From: Blautia faecis
Lineage (GTDB): Bacteria; Bacillota; Clostridia; Lachnospirales; Lachnospiraceae
Assembly: GCF_020554845.1 (NCBI RefSeq)
Contig: NZ_JAJCIA010000004.1
Coordinates: forward strand, 1-64,000
Reading direction: 5' to 3'
DNA: 64,000 bases
Of this stretch, positions 24,228 to 33,427 are shown in pieces. The first letter of the stretch is position 1. The number at the start of each line of letters is the position of its first letter. The position numbers were made by a program, and so were the translations under genes. The notes under the pieces were generated by a model that saw only the letters and a list, made by a program, of their open reading frames with translations, did not search any database and had not been told where the DNA came from.

Positions 24228-26510
24228 TTAATAGAATTTATTGTCCAATCCAATAAACTCAATCTCACGGAACTCATTCGGATTCTTCTTCATGATCCAA
24301 TCAATATAGGTAGAAATAATCATGGCACAGATAAAGTACCCGACTGCATTGTAATGACCGCCACGTTTCTGCTGATAGAGAAAGCCAGAATTATACAAAG
24401 CTGTTCCATAGGTATACAGATCAACCAGATAGACGCTCTTAAATATTCCTGCAATCTCCCGAACTGCCGAATTGTAGCCAGCATTTTCTACAGATTTTAA
24501 TGGATCAGTCAGAATAAAAATTTTAGCTTTCGGCTGCATTTCCTGAATCTTCTGAATGATCTTTCCGTAATTGCCATAATAGGTGTCTGGATTCTGTGTG
24601 TAGTCGCCGAGATTGATATCTTCCACCGTACCAATCTTGTACTTTCGATTGTTTTCATTTTGTCCAAGACCGATAATATAAGCCTCGCACTTATGATTTC
24701 CATCAAAGCACTCCGTTGCAAGCGAACTGGAAAGGAACGTATCACAACGCAGTCCACCCTTAGACCAGTTGTAATAGGTATTCCCGGTCATTCTAGCAAG
24801 ATACTGTCCCCAGGAATATTCAAACAAATCCTTCCCTCCTGTGGTGCCATCGGCTTTTTTGTATACTGCTTCTCCGCTTGCAAGGCTGTCACCAATGCAG
24901 CCCACATGACGAAATACGGTCATTAAACCAGCATCATTTCGAATCCGTTCCAGAGGATTATCTGAGAGATTCAAGCCTAACAGATCATTGATTCCTGCTG
25001 TCAGTCTTTTTTGGATATCTTTTTCCAATTTGTCTTTTGTGATTGCTTCATCAGCAATTTTCTGCGTAGTAATTGCAGCATCTTGTACCTTTCCGGTAGA
25101 TACGACCGTATCCATAAACCAAATCTTGGCAAAATCTTTTAAATTTTCTTTATACATGGTCAGGCGGATATACGCAGTACCCTTGGGGCAGATAAAATCC
25201 GTGTAGCTTAAAATACCACCCTTTTCCTGATTGTACTTCAATCCTGAAATATACTTTTTGTCCTGATCATAAAAAGCAAGACCTGAAACATCAGTGGAAG
25301 CTGTACTCATACTTGCGCGTAAAAGGCATTTACTTCCACCATACGGGAACGGCAGATAGTCCTCTGTTGCAAAATAGGTGTTTGTTCCCGGTGTATAAGT
25401 CCGCAAATCACCCTTCGCACGTGCAATATACAAATCCGGTGTCAAAACAATCTCCAGCGGGATTTCCAAAAAGGCAGCATTTTTCACCTGCACAGCGTTG
25501 TCACACAGTTTCTCTGATGTTATCGCTTCATCCGCGAGATTATCCGTTTCAACACTTTTTTCTGCCAATTTTTCATGTGTTACCGCACGATCCACCAGAT
25601 GCCCCACTGAGATTCTATAATCATCCAACCAGATACCCACGCCATTGAGATTGTCCTGCCCCATACAGCTCATGCGTATATAAGCAGTTCCATCTGGGCA
25701 GAAAATTCTGCGAAATGCCAGTTTCTTAGTTTCCCGATTGTAATCGCTTCCGCTGATAAATTTCTTATTTGCATCATAAAATGCAATACCTGATTTATCG
25801 CTTTCAACTGTGGACATGGCAGAATATACTTGAAGCCAGCAGCCTCCATATGGAAACGGAATATAATCCAACGTGGCAAAATAAACATTTGAGCCCTGAG
25901 AGAAATTATCTAGCCCACCATATTTTCTCGAAATATACTTATCTGCAGTCCAAACCAGTTCTGGAGTAATGTCCAAGAACGACAGGCGGCTTCCATTTAC
26001 TGCACCTTTCAAAATACCCTTGCCACTTCCAATTGCTCGAATATGGGAACCGACAGAACCGTATTTCGTTCCCTCTTCATCTACTCTTGCATCCACAACC
26101 TCTGCTGCATAGTCCTTATCCTTGTCAGTCGAAGCAGACACATTAGCATCCAGTCGCTTGTCCAACGTATCCATACGGCTGTTCAGCTCTGCCTTGTTGC
26201 TATTAGTAAGGCTTTCAGCAGAATTCACCCGACTGTTCATGTTGGATTCTGCGGTATCCACATACTGGATGAGACGTGCTTCTGTATCTTCCATTTCCTT
26301 GACAGCCTCTGCGATCTGCGCACTATAAAGACTGTATTGCATCCAGTAAATTTCATCCGAGATTGCAGTACCGACCGGCACAGGTCTTCTGCTGATATAG
26401 CTCTCACCGGACGCCTTATCCAGAACGATACTGAGTTCTTCGTATTCCTTATTGATATCCCATACACCATCGTGTTTCGGAACAATTCTTCTTCCAATAA
26501 ATTTAGACAT
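24228..26510 (-). CDS. Tail fibre with C-terminal SGNH hydrolase (fibre 2)
   Basis: 760 residues from ATG 26510, chosen for the AGGGAG 6 bases upstream and for homology to the start of fibre 1. N-terminal anchor IGRRIVPKHDGVWD; helical coil ~60-130; two repeated beta domains with SGIAFYDANKKFISG / SGLAFYDQDKKYISG; C-terminal SGNH/GDSL esterase (GDSLASG block I, GLGQNENN block III, HYNAVGY block V). It would bind, and perhaps deacylate, the host surface polysaccharide. More AT-rich than its neighbours, suggesting transfer. Its translation may depend on the poly-G leader upstream. Confidence 0.85.
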   Translation of the reverse strand: MSKFIGRRIVPKHDGVWDINKEYEELSIVLDKASGESYISRRPVPVGTAISDEIYWMQYSLYSAQIAEAVKEMEDTEARLIQYVDTAESNMNSRVNSAESLTNSNKAELNSRMDTLDKRLDANVSASTDKDKDYAAEVVDARVDEEGTKYGSVGSHIRAIGSGKGILKGAVNGSRLSFLDITPELVWTADKYISRKYGGLDNFSQGSNVYFATLDYIPFPYGGCWLQVYSAMSTVESDKSGIAFYDANKKFISGSDYNRETKKLAFRRIFCPDGTAYIRMSCMGQDNLNGVGIWLDDYRISVGHLVDRAVTHEKLAEKSVETDNLADEAITSEKLCDNAVQVKNAAFLEIPLEIVLTPDLYIARAKGDLRTYTPGTNTYFATEDYLPFPYGGSKCLLRASMSTASTDVSGLAFYDQDKKYISGLKYNQEKGGILSYTDFICPKGTAYIRLTMYKENLKDFAKIWFMDTVVSTGKVQDAAITTQKIADEAITKDKLEKDIQKRLTAGINDLLGLNLSDNPLERIRNDAGLMTVFRHVGCIGDSLASGEAVYKKADGTTGGKDLFEYSWGQYLARMTGNTYYNWSKGGLRCDTFLSSSLATECFDGNHKCEAYIIGLGQNENNRKYKIGTVEDINLGDYTQNPDTYYGNYGKIIQKIQEMQPKAKIFILTDPLKSVENAGYNSAVREIAGIFKSVYLVDLYTYGTALYNSGFLYQQKRGGHYNAVGYFICAMIISTYIDWIMKKNPNEFREIEFIGLDNKFY

Positions 26511-26644
26511 AGGATTCTCCCTTCTGCCGGACAATTCCGGCTACAACTACTATCGGTTCATCCAGCAGATTGGGAGGCCCTGTCTTGGGAAAATCAAGGG
26601 TTACATAGTACCCCCCCCCCCCGAATTTTCTGACGATTCATCAT
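26503..26644 (-). other. Leader ORF with G12 tract upstream of fibre 2 (out of frame here)
   Basis: GGAAAGGA is 6 bases before ATG ATG (26644-26639). With the 12 Gs present (26622-26611) the frame stops at 26594 after 16 codons. With 11 or 14 Gs it would read YYVTLDFPKTGPPNLL... to a TAA at 26505-26503, overlapping the fibre-2 ATG at 26510. The downstream frame is clean and protein-like. Confidence 0.6.
26611..26622. repeat. Homopolymer C12 (G12 on the coding strand)
   Basis: Twelve identical bases, the longest homopolymer I noticed in the window, located between the two tail fibre genes and inside the leader ORF. Such tracts slip during replication; sequencing error in length is also possible. 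Confidence 0.85.
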
Positions 26645-26673
26645 ATTGTTTCCTTTCCCGGCATAATGCCGTT

Positions 26674-29600
26674 TTATTTGCTGTCTTCCGTCAGCCATGC
26701 ACGGATCTGGCAGTAATAGCCGTCTGCCCATGCCTGATAGCCTCTTCCGGACGGGTGGATGCTGTTGGTCAGCGTCCGGCTGGTTTCCGTGAATCGGTTC
26801 GTCACCGGCTTATCCGAATACGGAAATGCCAGACGGCGGTCCGTGCGAAGACCGTGGGCAAAACAGGTCACGTTTTTGCGATACTTGCCGGCATCGAATG
26901 CCTTGATCAGCGCAAGGTTCAGCGTGTTGATGCTCATATGGAAGATACCTATGCTGGAACCGCACTGATAAGAATAATCCGAACCGGGTCCGCAAAGGCC
27001 GATACCGATCTTGCAGTTCGGGAAGCCCGTCTCCTTATCCAGCAGAGCATCAATAAACTGCTTTGCCTGATCCACGAACTTCTGCACCTCAGCTTCCGTG
27101 CGGTACAGTGTAGTGCCCTGTGACACATCATTGGTGCCAAGTGCGATCAGGAAGTAATCGATGCCCTCATAGCCGTTGGTCTCGCAGTATTTCTGGAAAT
27201 CCAGACGGCCTTTGATCTTGTCCCAGAACGCATTCGTTTTGCCGGCGTAATCCGTATCTGCCAGATACCGGGCAAAGGTCCAGCTGCCGCGTCCTTCGTG
27301 CTTGCCGCCAGACGGTCCTCTCGTTCCCAGCTGGTGGATCACGCAGTCATTATCCTCTGCCAGCAGACGGTACACTTCCGTTGCCACAGAACCATTGTCC
27401 ACGAGAGAGTCTCCACAGATGCAGATATTCTTCGTGAGCTTGTCCTTCAGCTTATGGTGAACCCTGACCTGGACAGGTTTGGACGATACCGTATGGCAGT
27501 CATCTTCATCCAGACGGCGGACGGTCAGTGCAAAATCCGTACTGTCCTTCGTCGGCGTGTAGTTCATGCAGTACTCGTTCCGGGTCAGGCTCGGTGCATT
27601 CGTGCCTCTGGCGAGCACATACAGATTTTCCTTGCCATCGTGGCGGGAAAGACAGTCAAAGAAGATGGAAAGCTGGCGTCCCTCCATGCAGTCCCAGTGG
27701 GACGGGGTCACGATGTCATCCTCTACAGCCGGAGTAATGGCTTTCTGCACATAATCCGTGATACGCTTCGGGATGAAAGATGCCGCGTTATCTGCGAAGA
27801 GATCACCCGCTTTGTATTCCTTACCGCCCACAATGAACTTCACATCCGGGTGAATGTGCGGATTATACAGCTTGCTCTGATACCAGGATGCAATATAGAA
27901 ACCATTCGTACCCAGCTTTCGGAACAGGCTGGTGTCGTACAGATTGATGGTTTTCGTACCAGCGTCATAAGCGAGAATGCGCATCGGCATGCCAAAAGTC
28001 GAGCTGGGTGTGTTAAATGCCATCTCCGCCGGATCGCCTGCCGTGATCCACTCATAGTGGAACGTATCCGGAACACCCAGACACTTGGTACTGACCTGGA
28101 TCGTACCGGCATTCTGGTCAATGGTAATGCCACCGCTTGCCAGATACATATGGCGGGAATCCTTACCGGCAAGATCCGTGCGGAGCTGCTGGAAGCGGTC
28201 CTCATACTTCTTTTCGATATAGTAGTCACGCCGCTCTTCATCGAACAGCTCACCAGCCTTATAAGTCGTGCCATCCAGTACAATGCTGAAAGAAGAACCC
28301 ATGTGCGGATACCAGAAATGGTTTTCATACCATGCAGCGATATAGTAGCCGTTTACTCCCAATGCCCGGAACTGTGCAGTGTTGTAAAGATTGATCTGAT
28401 CTATGGACGAGTCATAGGCAAGGATCAGCATGTGATGCTTTTCTGCTTCCGTACTATCCAACATCGGTACCGGCTCCTCACTAGCACTGATCCAGTAGTA
28501 AGCACCGTTATCGACAACCGCCAGGATACGTTTCGTGACCTGAATGGTGCGGTTGACCGTATCGATCGCAAACTGGCCTGTAGCGAGGAACATTTTTGCT
28601 GAACGGTACTTGTGCCAGGTCATCGAATTGTACGCTGCTTTCGCCGGATTTCCATAATCGATTCCGTTGATAACCGTCCCACTGTTAGACGGAGCCGCAT
28701 ACACAACATTGCCGTCATAAAGCACTGCAAACACAAAGCGGTTCCTTGTGAACAAACCGCCCCAGTCACCGCCCGTGTTTTCCGCTTTAATGACCGGCAG
28801 TTCAATCTTTTCTCCCGTTTCGTCAGCAGATACTTCCATTCCATCGTAATAGATTGCCCACCAGCCTTTCGCAGCGAAATCAATCGAGGTACTGTTCTCT
28901 GCCCCCAGTTTCGTCTGCTCATACTGTGTACCATTTGTACGGCGGCAGACATACACACTCTTTCCCTCCGGGAATGTGACTGTCACCTTGCTGCCCGTGA
29001 ACCTGATATCCACGCTGCCGTTCATCCACTGCCAGCCTGTTGCGTAATTTGACAGCAATCTCAGTGGGAGCATGTTATCATAGAGGTACACCGAGAGCTT
29101 CGAGAACAGCTTTTCATTGGTGGTGACCGAAATAAATCGGGTGTTCGGAAGCAATGTGATCACATAGTTGTCGTAGACCTTGCCGCTCTCTGCCCGGAAA
29201 CAGCCACCGAGGAACTTACGGTCCATGTCATAGCAGACCACGTTGTTATAGTCATTCCGGCCGCTCATATAGCCGAACTGACCGTCCACCAGAATCGCAT
29301 CACCGCTGACCGGGACCATGTGCGCCACGCGCCAGCTTTCCGAAGCTACAAGGTTGCCGTTCTGGTTTGCGTAACCATTTTTGATCACCCAGTTCTTCAT
29401 GATATTCTGCATGGAACGCACCCTGCCGACCGCACGGATATTGTCACCGGCTGTGGGATAAGTCTTTCCCTCATCATCCACACGGGCATCTACAAGCTCC
29501 TGTGCATAGTTGGCATTTTTATCTGTAGATGCCTTGACGTTGGCATTGATCTGGGCTTTCAGCGTTTCTGCAGTCTTATCCATCTCGGACTTACTGGCCG

Positions 29601-29973
29601 CAACCGCACTGTTTGCGGCATCGACCTTCTGGGTGATATCCGCTACATCCTGTGCGGTCATCTTGCGCAAGGCTGCCACATCTGATGCAGTATCTGTACG
29701 AAGCTGCTCTACATCTGCCGCAGTATCCTTGCGGAACTGCTCCACTTCTTCTGCCGTATTCTGACGGTACAGAGCCATCTGTTCCGAGAACCGGGAACAC
29801 ATCGCCCAGTATTCCTCCTGTGACAGAAGCGTTCCGGCCGGTACAGGTTTCCGGCTCATATAGCTGTCGCCTGTGGATTCCTCATACACAATGGTAAGAG
29901 GCTCATATTCTTTTGCTTTGTCCCAGACACCATCATGGCGAGGGACGATTCGGTTTCCGATATATTCCGACAT
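26674..29973 (-). CDS. Long tail fibre with C-terminal SGNH hydrolase (fibre 1)
   Basis: 1099 residues. N-terminal anchor IGNRIVPRHDGVWDKAKEYE, closely matching fibre 2, then a heptad-like coil (EEVEQFRKDTAADVEQLRTDTASDVAALRK) at ~78-115. Repeated beta domains (YYIASWYQSKLYNPH / YYIAAWYENHFWYPH) fill the middle. C-terminal SGNH esterase: CGDSLVDNGS, ALGTNDVS, HPSGRGY. It is a receptor-binding, probably polysaccharide-modifying fibre. GGAAAGGGG lies 5-6 bases before the ATG. First of two fibres that could share the same baseplate socket. Confidence 0.85.
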   Translation of the reverse strand: MSEYIGNRIVPRHDGVWDKAKEYEPLTIVYEESTGDSYMSRKPVPAGTLLSQEEYWAMCSRFSEQMALYRQNTAEEVEQFRKDTAADVEQLRTDTASDVAALRKMTAQDVADITQKVDAANSAVAASKSEMDKTAETLKAQINANVKASTDKNANYAQELVDARVDDEGKTYPTAGDNIRAVGRVRSMQNIMKNWVIKNGYANQNGNLVASESWRVAHMVPVSGDAILVDGQFGYMSGRNDYNNVVCYDMDRKFLGGCFRAESGKVYDNYVITLLPNTRFISVTTNEKLFSKLSVYLYDNMLPLRLLSNYATGWQWMNGSVDIRFTGSKVTVTFPEGKSVYVCRRTNGTQYEQTKLGAENSTSIDFAAKGWWAIYYDGMEVSADETGEKIELPVIKAENTGGDWGGLFTRNRFVFAVLYDGNVVYAAPSNSGTVINGIDYGNPAKAAYNSMTWHKYRSAKMFLATGQFAIDTVNRTIQVTKRILAVVDNGAYYWISASEEPVPMLDSTEAEKHHMLILAYDSSIDQINLYNTAQFRALGVNGYYIAAWYENHFWYPHMGSSFSIVLDGTTYKAGELFDEERRDYYIEKKYEDRFQQLRTDLAGKDSRHMYLASGGITIDQNAGTIQVSTKCLGVPDTFHYEWITAGDPAEMAFNTPSSTFGMPMRILAYDAGTKTINLYDTSLFRKLGTNGFYIASWYQSKLYNPHIHPDVKFIVGGKEYKAGDLFADNAASFIPKRITDYVQKAITPAVEDDIVTPSHWDCMEGRQLSIFFDCLSRHDGKENLYVLARGTNAPSLTRNEYCMNYTPTKDSTDFALTVRRLDEDDCHTVSSKPVQVRVHHKLKDKLTKNICICGDSLVDNGSVATEVYRLLAEDNDCVIHQLGTRGPSGGKHEGRGSWTFARYLADTDYAGKTNAFWDKIKGRLDFQKYCETNGYEGIDYFLIALGTNDVSQGTTLYRTEAEVQKFVDQAKQFIDALLDKETGFPNCKIGIGLCGPGSDYSYQCGSSIGIFHMSINTLNLALIKAFDAGKYRKNVTCFAHGLRTDRRLAFPYSDKPVTNRFTETSRTLTNSIHPSGRGYQAWADGYYCQIRAWLTEDSK

Positions 29974-29995
29974 ATTTTCCCCTTTCCCGGCTCCA

Positions 29996-30664
29996 TCAGC
30001 CGTTTGTAAACTCTACGATCAGCCGTCCGTCACCGTCCATTGAAAAGATGAGCTTCAGACCGTCTTCAGTGGTGAAAGCAAGATAGCCGTCATCCGTAAC
30101 CGTACAGTTCAAAAGATTTTCAATGAATTTCTGGATGGTGCTGGATTCCGACTTGTCACTGAAGCCGAGTCCATCCTCCGACACAACGGCAAAATAGCCA
30201 TCGTCCGTGATATACACTTCCAGCAGTCCCTTGCGGATAGCTTCCACCACACCCGCGTAGGTATAGGTGGCGATCTTACCGTTGTTGATGGCCGCCCGCT
30301 CCACCTTCAATGTGAGGGAGAACGAACCAAGGACATCACCCGCTGTGCTGAGCATAACAACATCCAGCGGAAACCGCCCGGCCTGTGCGGTCATGAAGGT
30401 CGTGATCGTAAAGACGACCGCCCCATTTTCAACAAACACAAGGTCGGATGCTGTTTCGCTGGTGTAGTGAAAGATCGTACCGTCCGGTCTGGTACCGGAA
30501 CAGGCAACGATGCAGTCCTGTGGCACGGAATACTGCACCGAGTTGTTATACAAAACACAGCGAACTTTCCGTGCTTTGTTGTCATATTGTTTGACTGGGA
30601 CTGTCACCGGGATAAGATTCTCCGTCAGCGACAGCTCCACTTTCTGATAAATGCTTGTGACCAT
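29996..30664 (-). CDS. BppU-like upper baseplate protein
   Basis: 222 residues. The N-terminal half (YQKVELSLTENLIPVTVPVKQYDNKARKVRC...VACSGTRPDGTIFHY) matches BppU-family proteins that connect baseplate to receptor-binding fibres. The C-terminal part has two YITDDGYFAVVSEDG / VTDDGYLAFTTEDG repeats. Its ATG shares one base with the previous stop (TAATG). Structural, virion baseplate. Confidence 0.8.
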   Translation of the reverse strand: MVTSIYQKVELSLTENLIPVTVPVKQYDNKARKVRCVLYNNSVQYSVPQDCIVACSGTRPDGTIFHYTSETASDLVFVENGAVVFTITTFMTAQAGRFPLDVVMLSTAGDVLGSFSLTLKVERAAINNGKIATYTYAGVVEAIRKGLLEVYITDDGYFAVVSEDGLGFSDKSESSTIQKFIENLLNCTVTDDGYLAFTTEDGLKLIFSMDGDGRLIVEFTNG

Positions 30665-32628
30665 TACGCGCCCCCTCCTTCCTGATCGGTCTTCTTATCA
30701 TCTGTTTCTTCTTTGTTCCCATTATCTTTTCCTTCGGTGTCCGGGTTCTCCGGCTCCGGCTTTTCCGGTTCCGTTGGTGTGGTCGGTTCCGTTGGCTGTT
30801 CCGGCTCATGGCCGATGGTCTGCCACTGTTCTCCATCCCAAAGCTTTAACCGAAGGTTCTTCTTATCGACCCAGAGCGTATCTGCTGCTGGGGCTTCCGG
30901 TGCGGTTTCCGATACCGGGACACTCGGCTGGTACTTTTCATCCAGTTCTTTTTCGACCTCTTCCGACAGCTTCTTCGCCGCACTGTATCTCTCGTCCAAC
31001 TCCTTTTGCAGATCTTCCGAGATTTCCGTAAGGGTGCCATACCGCTTATCCAGTTCCTCATATAAATCCTTGGACAGCTTTTTTGCTGTTTCGTACCGCT
31101 GATCGAGCGTTTTCTGAAGCTCGGCAGAAATGGCGGTCGCTGTTTTGTACCGCTCATCCAGTTCCTTCAGCAGCTCCTCGGAAAGCTCCGTGGCTTTCTT
31201 ATAGCGGTCATCCAGTTCTTTGAGGGTCTGTTCCAGCAGGATCGCTGTCCTGACTGCAGTGTCATCCGCCTCCCAGCCATAGCCCCACGTCTTACCGCCA
31301 TCCGTGGATACAAACAACCCAGCAGAGCTGTTCTTCCATGCGACCGTGGACTGTTTCAAAGTCGCCGCATTGAATGCATACCGGGTCGTATTTCCCTTAT
31401 TGTCAGTTTCATTTTTATAATGAAGGCCAAACAGCGCAGCAAAAAGCGCACCGTCATAAATGATAGATGCTGTGATCCCACCGACCTGCTCTCCCACTGC
31501 CGTTTCCGCACGGACTGCCGTATCATAGGCAATCGTCGCTGTATTCCGGATGCTGTTGAGCGAACCTGTCAGAGAAGAATTTCGGCTGCTGACCGTTGAG
31601 TTTGAGAGCGTGATGCTGTTATAGCGTTCCAGTAGCGCGTCATACTCTGTTTCGGTGACTTTGGAACTGACTTCGATTCCCAGCTTTGAGATAAACACAT
31701 GGACCGTATCGCAAAGGGAAACACGCTCTGCTTCCACGATGTCCTCATACCCCGGCGTATTCCAGAGCTGTAAAAAGTCGATCTTGATATCGATCTCCGG
31801 CTCTGTTAAGTCCGTGGTGTCGATATAGTTCTGTGCGTATTCCCGGAGTGCCGCTTCACTCGGCTTTTCCTGAAAATTGCTGGTACAATCCAGCACGGTG
31901 ATCTTCTGGTAGGGGATCGACCGTTTGCTTTGCAGCACCACCTTCTCCGGCAGTTCCATGACCGCCTGGGTTTCATTATCCACCCAGTACGGATGCACAC
32001 CCGTGATGGTGTTCTCGATGGATTTCTCCATCTTGAAGTCTGTCAGGTTCTTCCCGTAGATGATGTGGACATTGTGATCCGTACCTCTGGTTTTATGAAA
32101 CTTGACCGTGTACCGATCCCACTCGAATTCACCGCCAAAAACATCCAGAACTGACCCGGCCATACCTCCAAGGCAATTTCGGAAGGAGGATGGAATTCCA
32201 AGCGTAAAGGTGGCACTGGAGTCCACATCCGTCCAGACATCGAAAGGGCAGTCAGAAGCAGCGTGGCTTTTCAGCCCCTGCATTGCTCCCGCACACCCAG
32301 TCACTGAGAACGGGGAAACTGTGATGAAGTTCAGCTGGTAGGAAATGTGCCGAGCCTGAACTTCCAGCTTTCCATCTATCGGGGTCGTGATCTTGTAGAT
32401 GCGGAACGGCTGAGACTGCATGGTATCGGATGGCTTGGCAAGGATGATATTCCCCTCCTCCAGCATCTCTGCATGGATGCCATCTGCCGGACAGACCAGC
32501 TTCAGCTCATAGCTTCCGTTTCTCTTTTCCGTTACGGTACAAGACTGTGCATCTGCCAGCTTTCCAATACCGTTATGATTGAACTTCATCTCTGTTGATG
32601 CATATAAACATGGGATCACTGGCTGCAC
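30664..32628 (-). CDS. Tail-associated protein (Tal / prophage tail endopeptidase type)
   Basis: 654 residues. The N-terminal ~370 residues match the Siphoviridae minor structural / Tal family (LADAQSCTVTEKRNGSYELKL, ARHISYQLNFI, KLGIEVSSKVTETEYDALLERY). It forms the tail tip hub. Residues ~460-565 hold five or more ~21-residue helical repeats beginning ELDERY or similar, a coiled-coil stalk not usual in the family. A small C-terminal carbohydrate-binding-like motif (LWVDKKNLRLKLWDGEQW) precedes a Pro/Glu tail. No cell-wall hydrolase motif was recognised. Confidence 0.85.
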   Translation of the reverse strand: MQPVIPCLYASTEMKFNHNGIGKLADAQSCTVTEKRNGSYELKLVCPADGIHAEMLEEGNIILAKPSDTMQSQPFRIYKITTPIDGKLEVQARHISYQLNFITVSPFSVTGCAGAMQGLKSHAASDCPFDVWTDVDSSATFTLGIPSSFRNCLGGMAGSVLDVFGGEFEWDRYTVKFHKTRGTDHNVHIIYGKNLTDFKMEKSIENTITGVHPYWVDNETQAVMELPEKVVLQSKRSIPYQKITVLDCTSNFQEKPSEAALREYAQNYIDTTDLTEPEIDIKIDFLQLWNTPGYEDIVEAERVSLCDTVHVFISKLGIEVSSKVTETEYDALLERYNSITLSNSTVSSRNSSLTGSLNSIRNTATIAYDTAVRAETAVGEQVGGITASIIYDGALFAALFGLHYKNETDNKGNTTRYAFNAATLKQSTVAWKNSSAGLFVSTDGGKTWGYGWEADDTAVRTAILLEQTLKELDDRYKKATELSEELLKELDERYKTATAISAELQKTLDQRYETAKKLSKDLYEELDKRYGTLTEISEDLQKELDERYSAAKKLSEEVEKELDEKYQPSVPVSETAPEAPAADTLWVDKKNLRLKLWDGEQWQTIGHEPEQPTEPTTPTEPEKPEPENPDTEGKDNGNKEETDDKKTDQEGGGA

Positions 32629-32635
32629 CTCCCTC

Positions 32636-33412
32636 TTACAGCGTCCACCAGCGTGGAGTCACCTCCACCGCCGTGATGCCGCCTGTCCATGCGATTTGTG
32701 TCTTTCCCTCCGGCAGTTCCGGGAAATCATCCGAAAGGATGGTCTCATTGCAGAAGCCGGAAGCGTTGTAAGCGTTGTGCGTTTCACAGTTGAGCAGCAC
32801 GTAGTCCTTGATGCTGTGGATGGTGATCTTCTCCTCACCCACATACAGTTCGCCGCCAGAATCCCCGTAGATCTTGAAGATAGGCTGTGCCGGAAAAGCG
32901 AAGGGGTTCTTTAAGGTCGACCTGCCATCCAGCCGGATCACCCTCTGCCCATCCACGCTCCAACGCTGGGGCTTACAGTTGAATGTCAGCTCCATCTCAG
33001 CGGCTTTCTGGGCTGTCACATCAAATTCCAGAGCATCCTTGCAGACTGCCATCCGGAAGAAATCCGGGTCGTAGGTGTCCTGCAATTTCTGATACCCGAT
33101 CGGAGATAACAGCCATGCCTTGACCGCTGCGGTCTTGGCAGGCAGACCGTTGAAGAAAAATGCCTTATACTTGATATCCACGTTCTGATATCTGCGCCTG
33201 CCTGTCCTTGCATTCTCGGTGATGATGTCCCCGTTCCTGCCTGGTACGGAGGTACTCTCCACATCCGCAGCCGGGGAATCATACACACCGGGTCCAGACA
33301 AATATAATAGGAAGTCCTTACTGGACTTCCCGGCAAAGGACAGATACTGTCTGGCGTATCTGCCTTTAAGCTGAAACTGTGATACTGTCTGCTTTGGGGC
33401 ATTGTAGCCCAT
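32636..33412 (-). CDS. Distal tail protein (Dit)
   Basis: 258 residues from ATG 33412; AAAGGAGG is 9 bases before it but only 3 before the ATG at 33418. Pattern SVPGRNGDII, DIKYKAFF, VKAWLLSPIGYQKLQDTYDPDFFRMAV and YGDSGGELYVGEEKI fits the Dit/phage tail family that makes the hexameric ring between tail tube and Tal. Gap to Tal is 7 bases. Structural virion protein. Confidence 0.85.
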   Translation of the reverse strand: MGYNAPKQTVSQFQLKGRYARQYLSFAGKSSKDFLLYLSGPGVYDSPAADVESTSVPGRNGDIITENARTGRRRYQNVDIKYKAFFFNGLPAKTAAVKAWLLSPIGYQKLQDTYDPDFFRMAVCKDALEFDVTAQKAAEMELTFNCKPQRWSVDGQRVIRLDGRSTLKNPFAFPAQPIFKIYGDSGGELYVGEEKITIHSIKDYVLLNCETHNAYNASGFCNETILSDDFPELPEGKTQIAWTGGITAVEVTPRWWTL

Positions 33413-33427
33413 ACGCATCTACCTCCT

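Noticed and set aside
26611..26622. Assembly gap or filler
   Set aside because: The run is short, the flanks are ordinary coding sequence, and it lies at a meaningful place in a leader frame; length error remains possible.
27298..28602. 434-codon plus-strand frame opposite fibre 1
   Set aside because: No ribosome site; the minus strand encodes a recognisable fibre with SGNH motifs.
24228..29973. Diversity-generating retroelement acting on the tail fibres
   Set aside because: No reverse transcriptase and no template/variable repeat pair was seen in the window.
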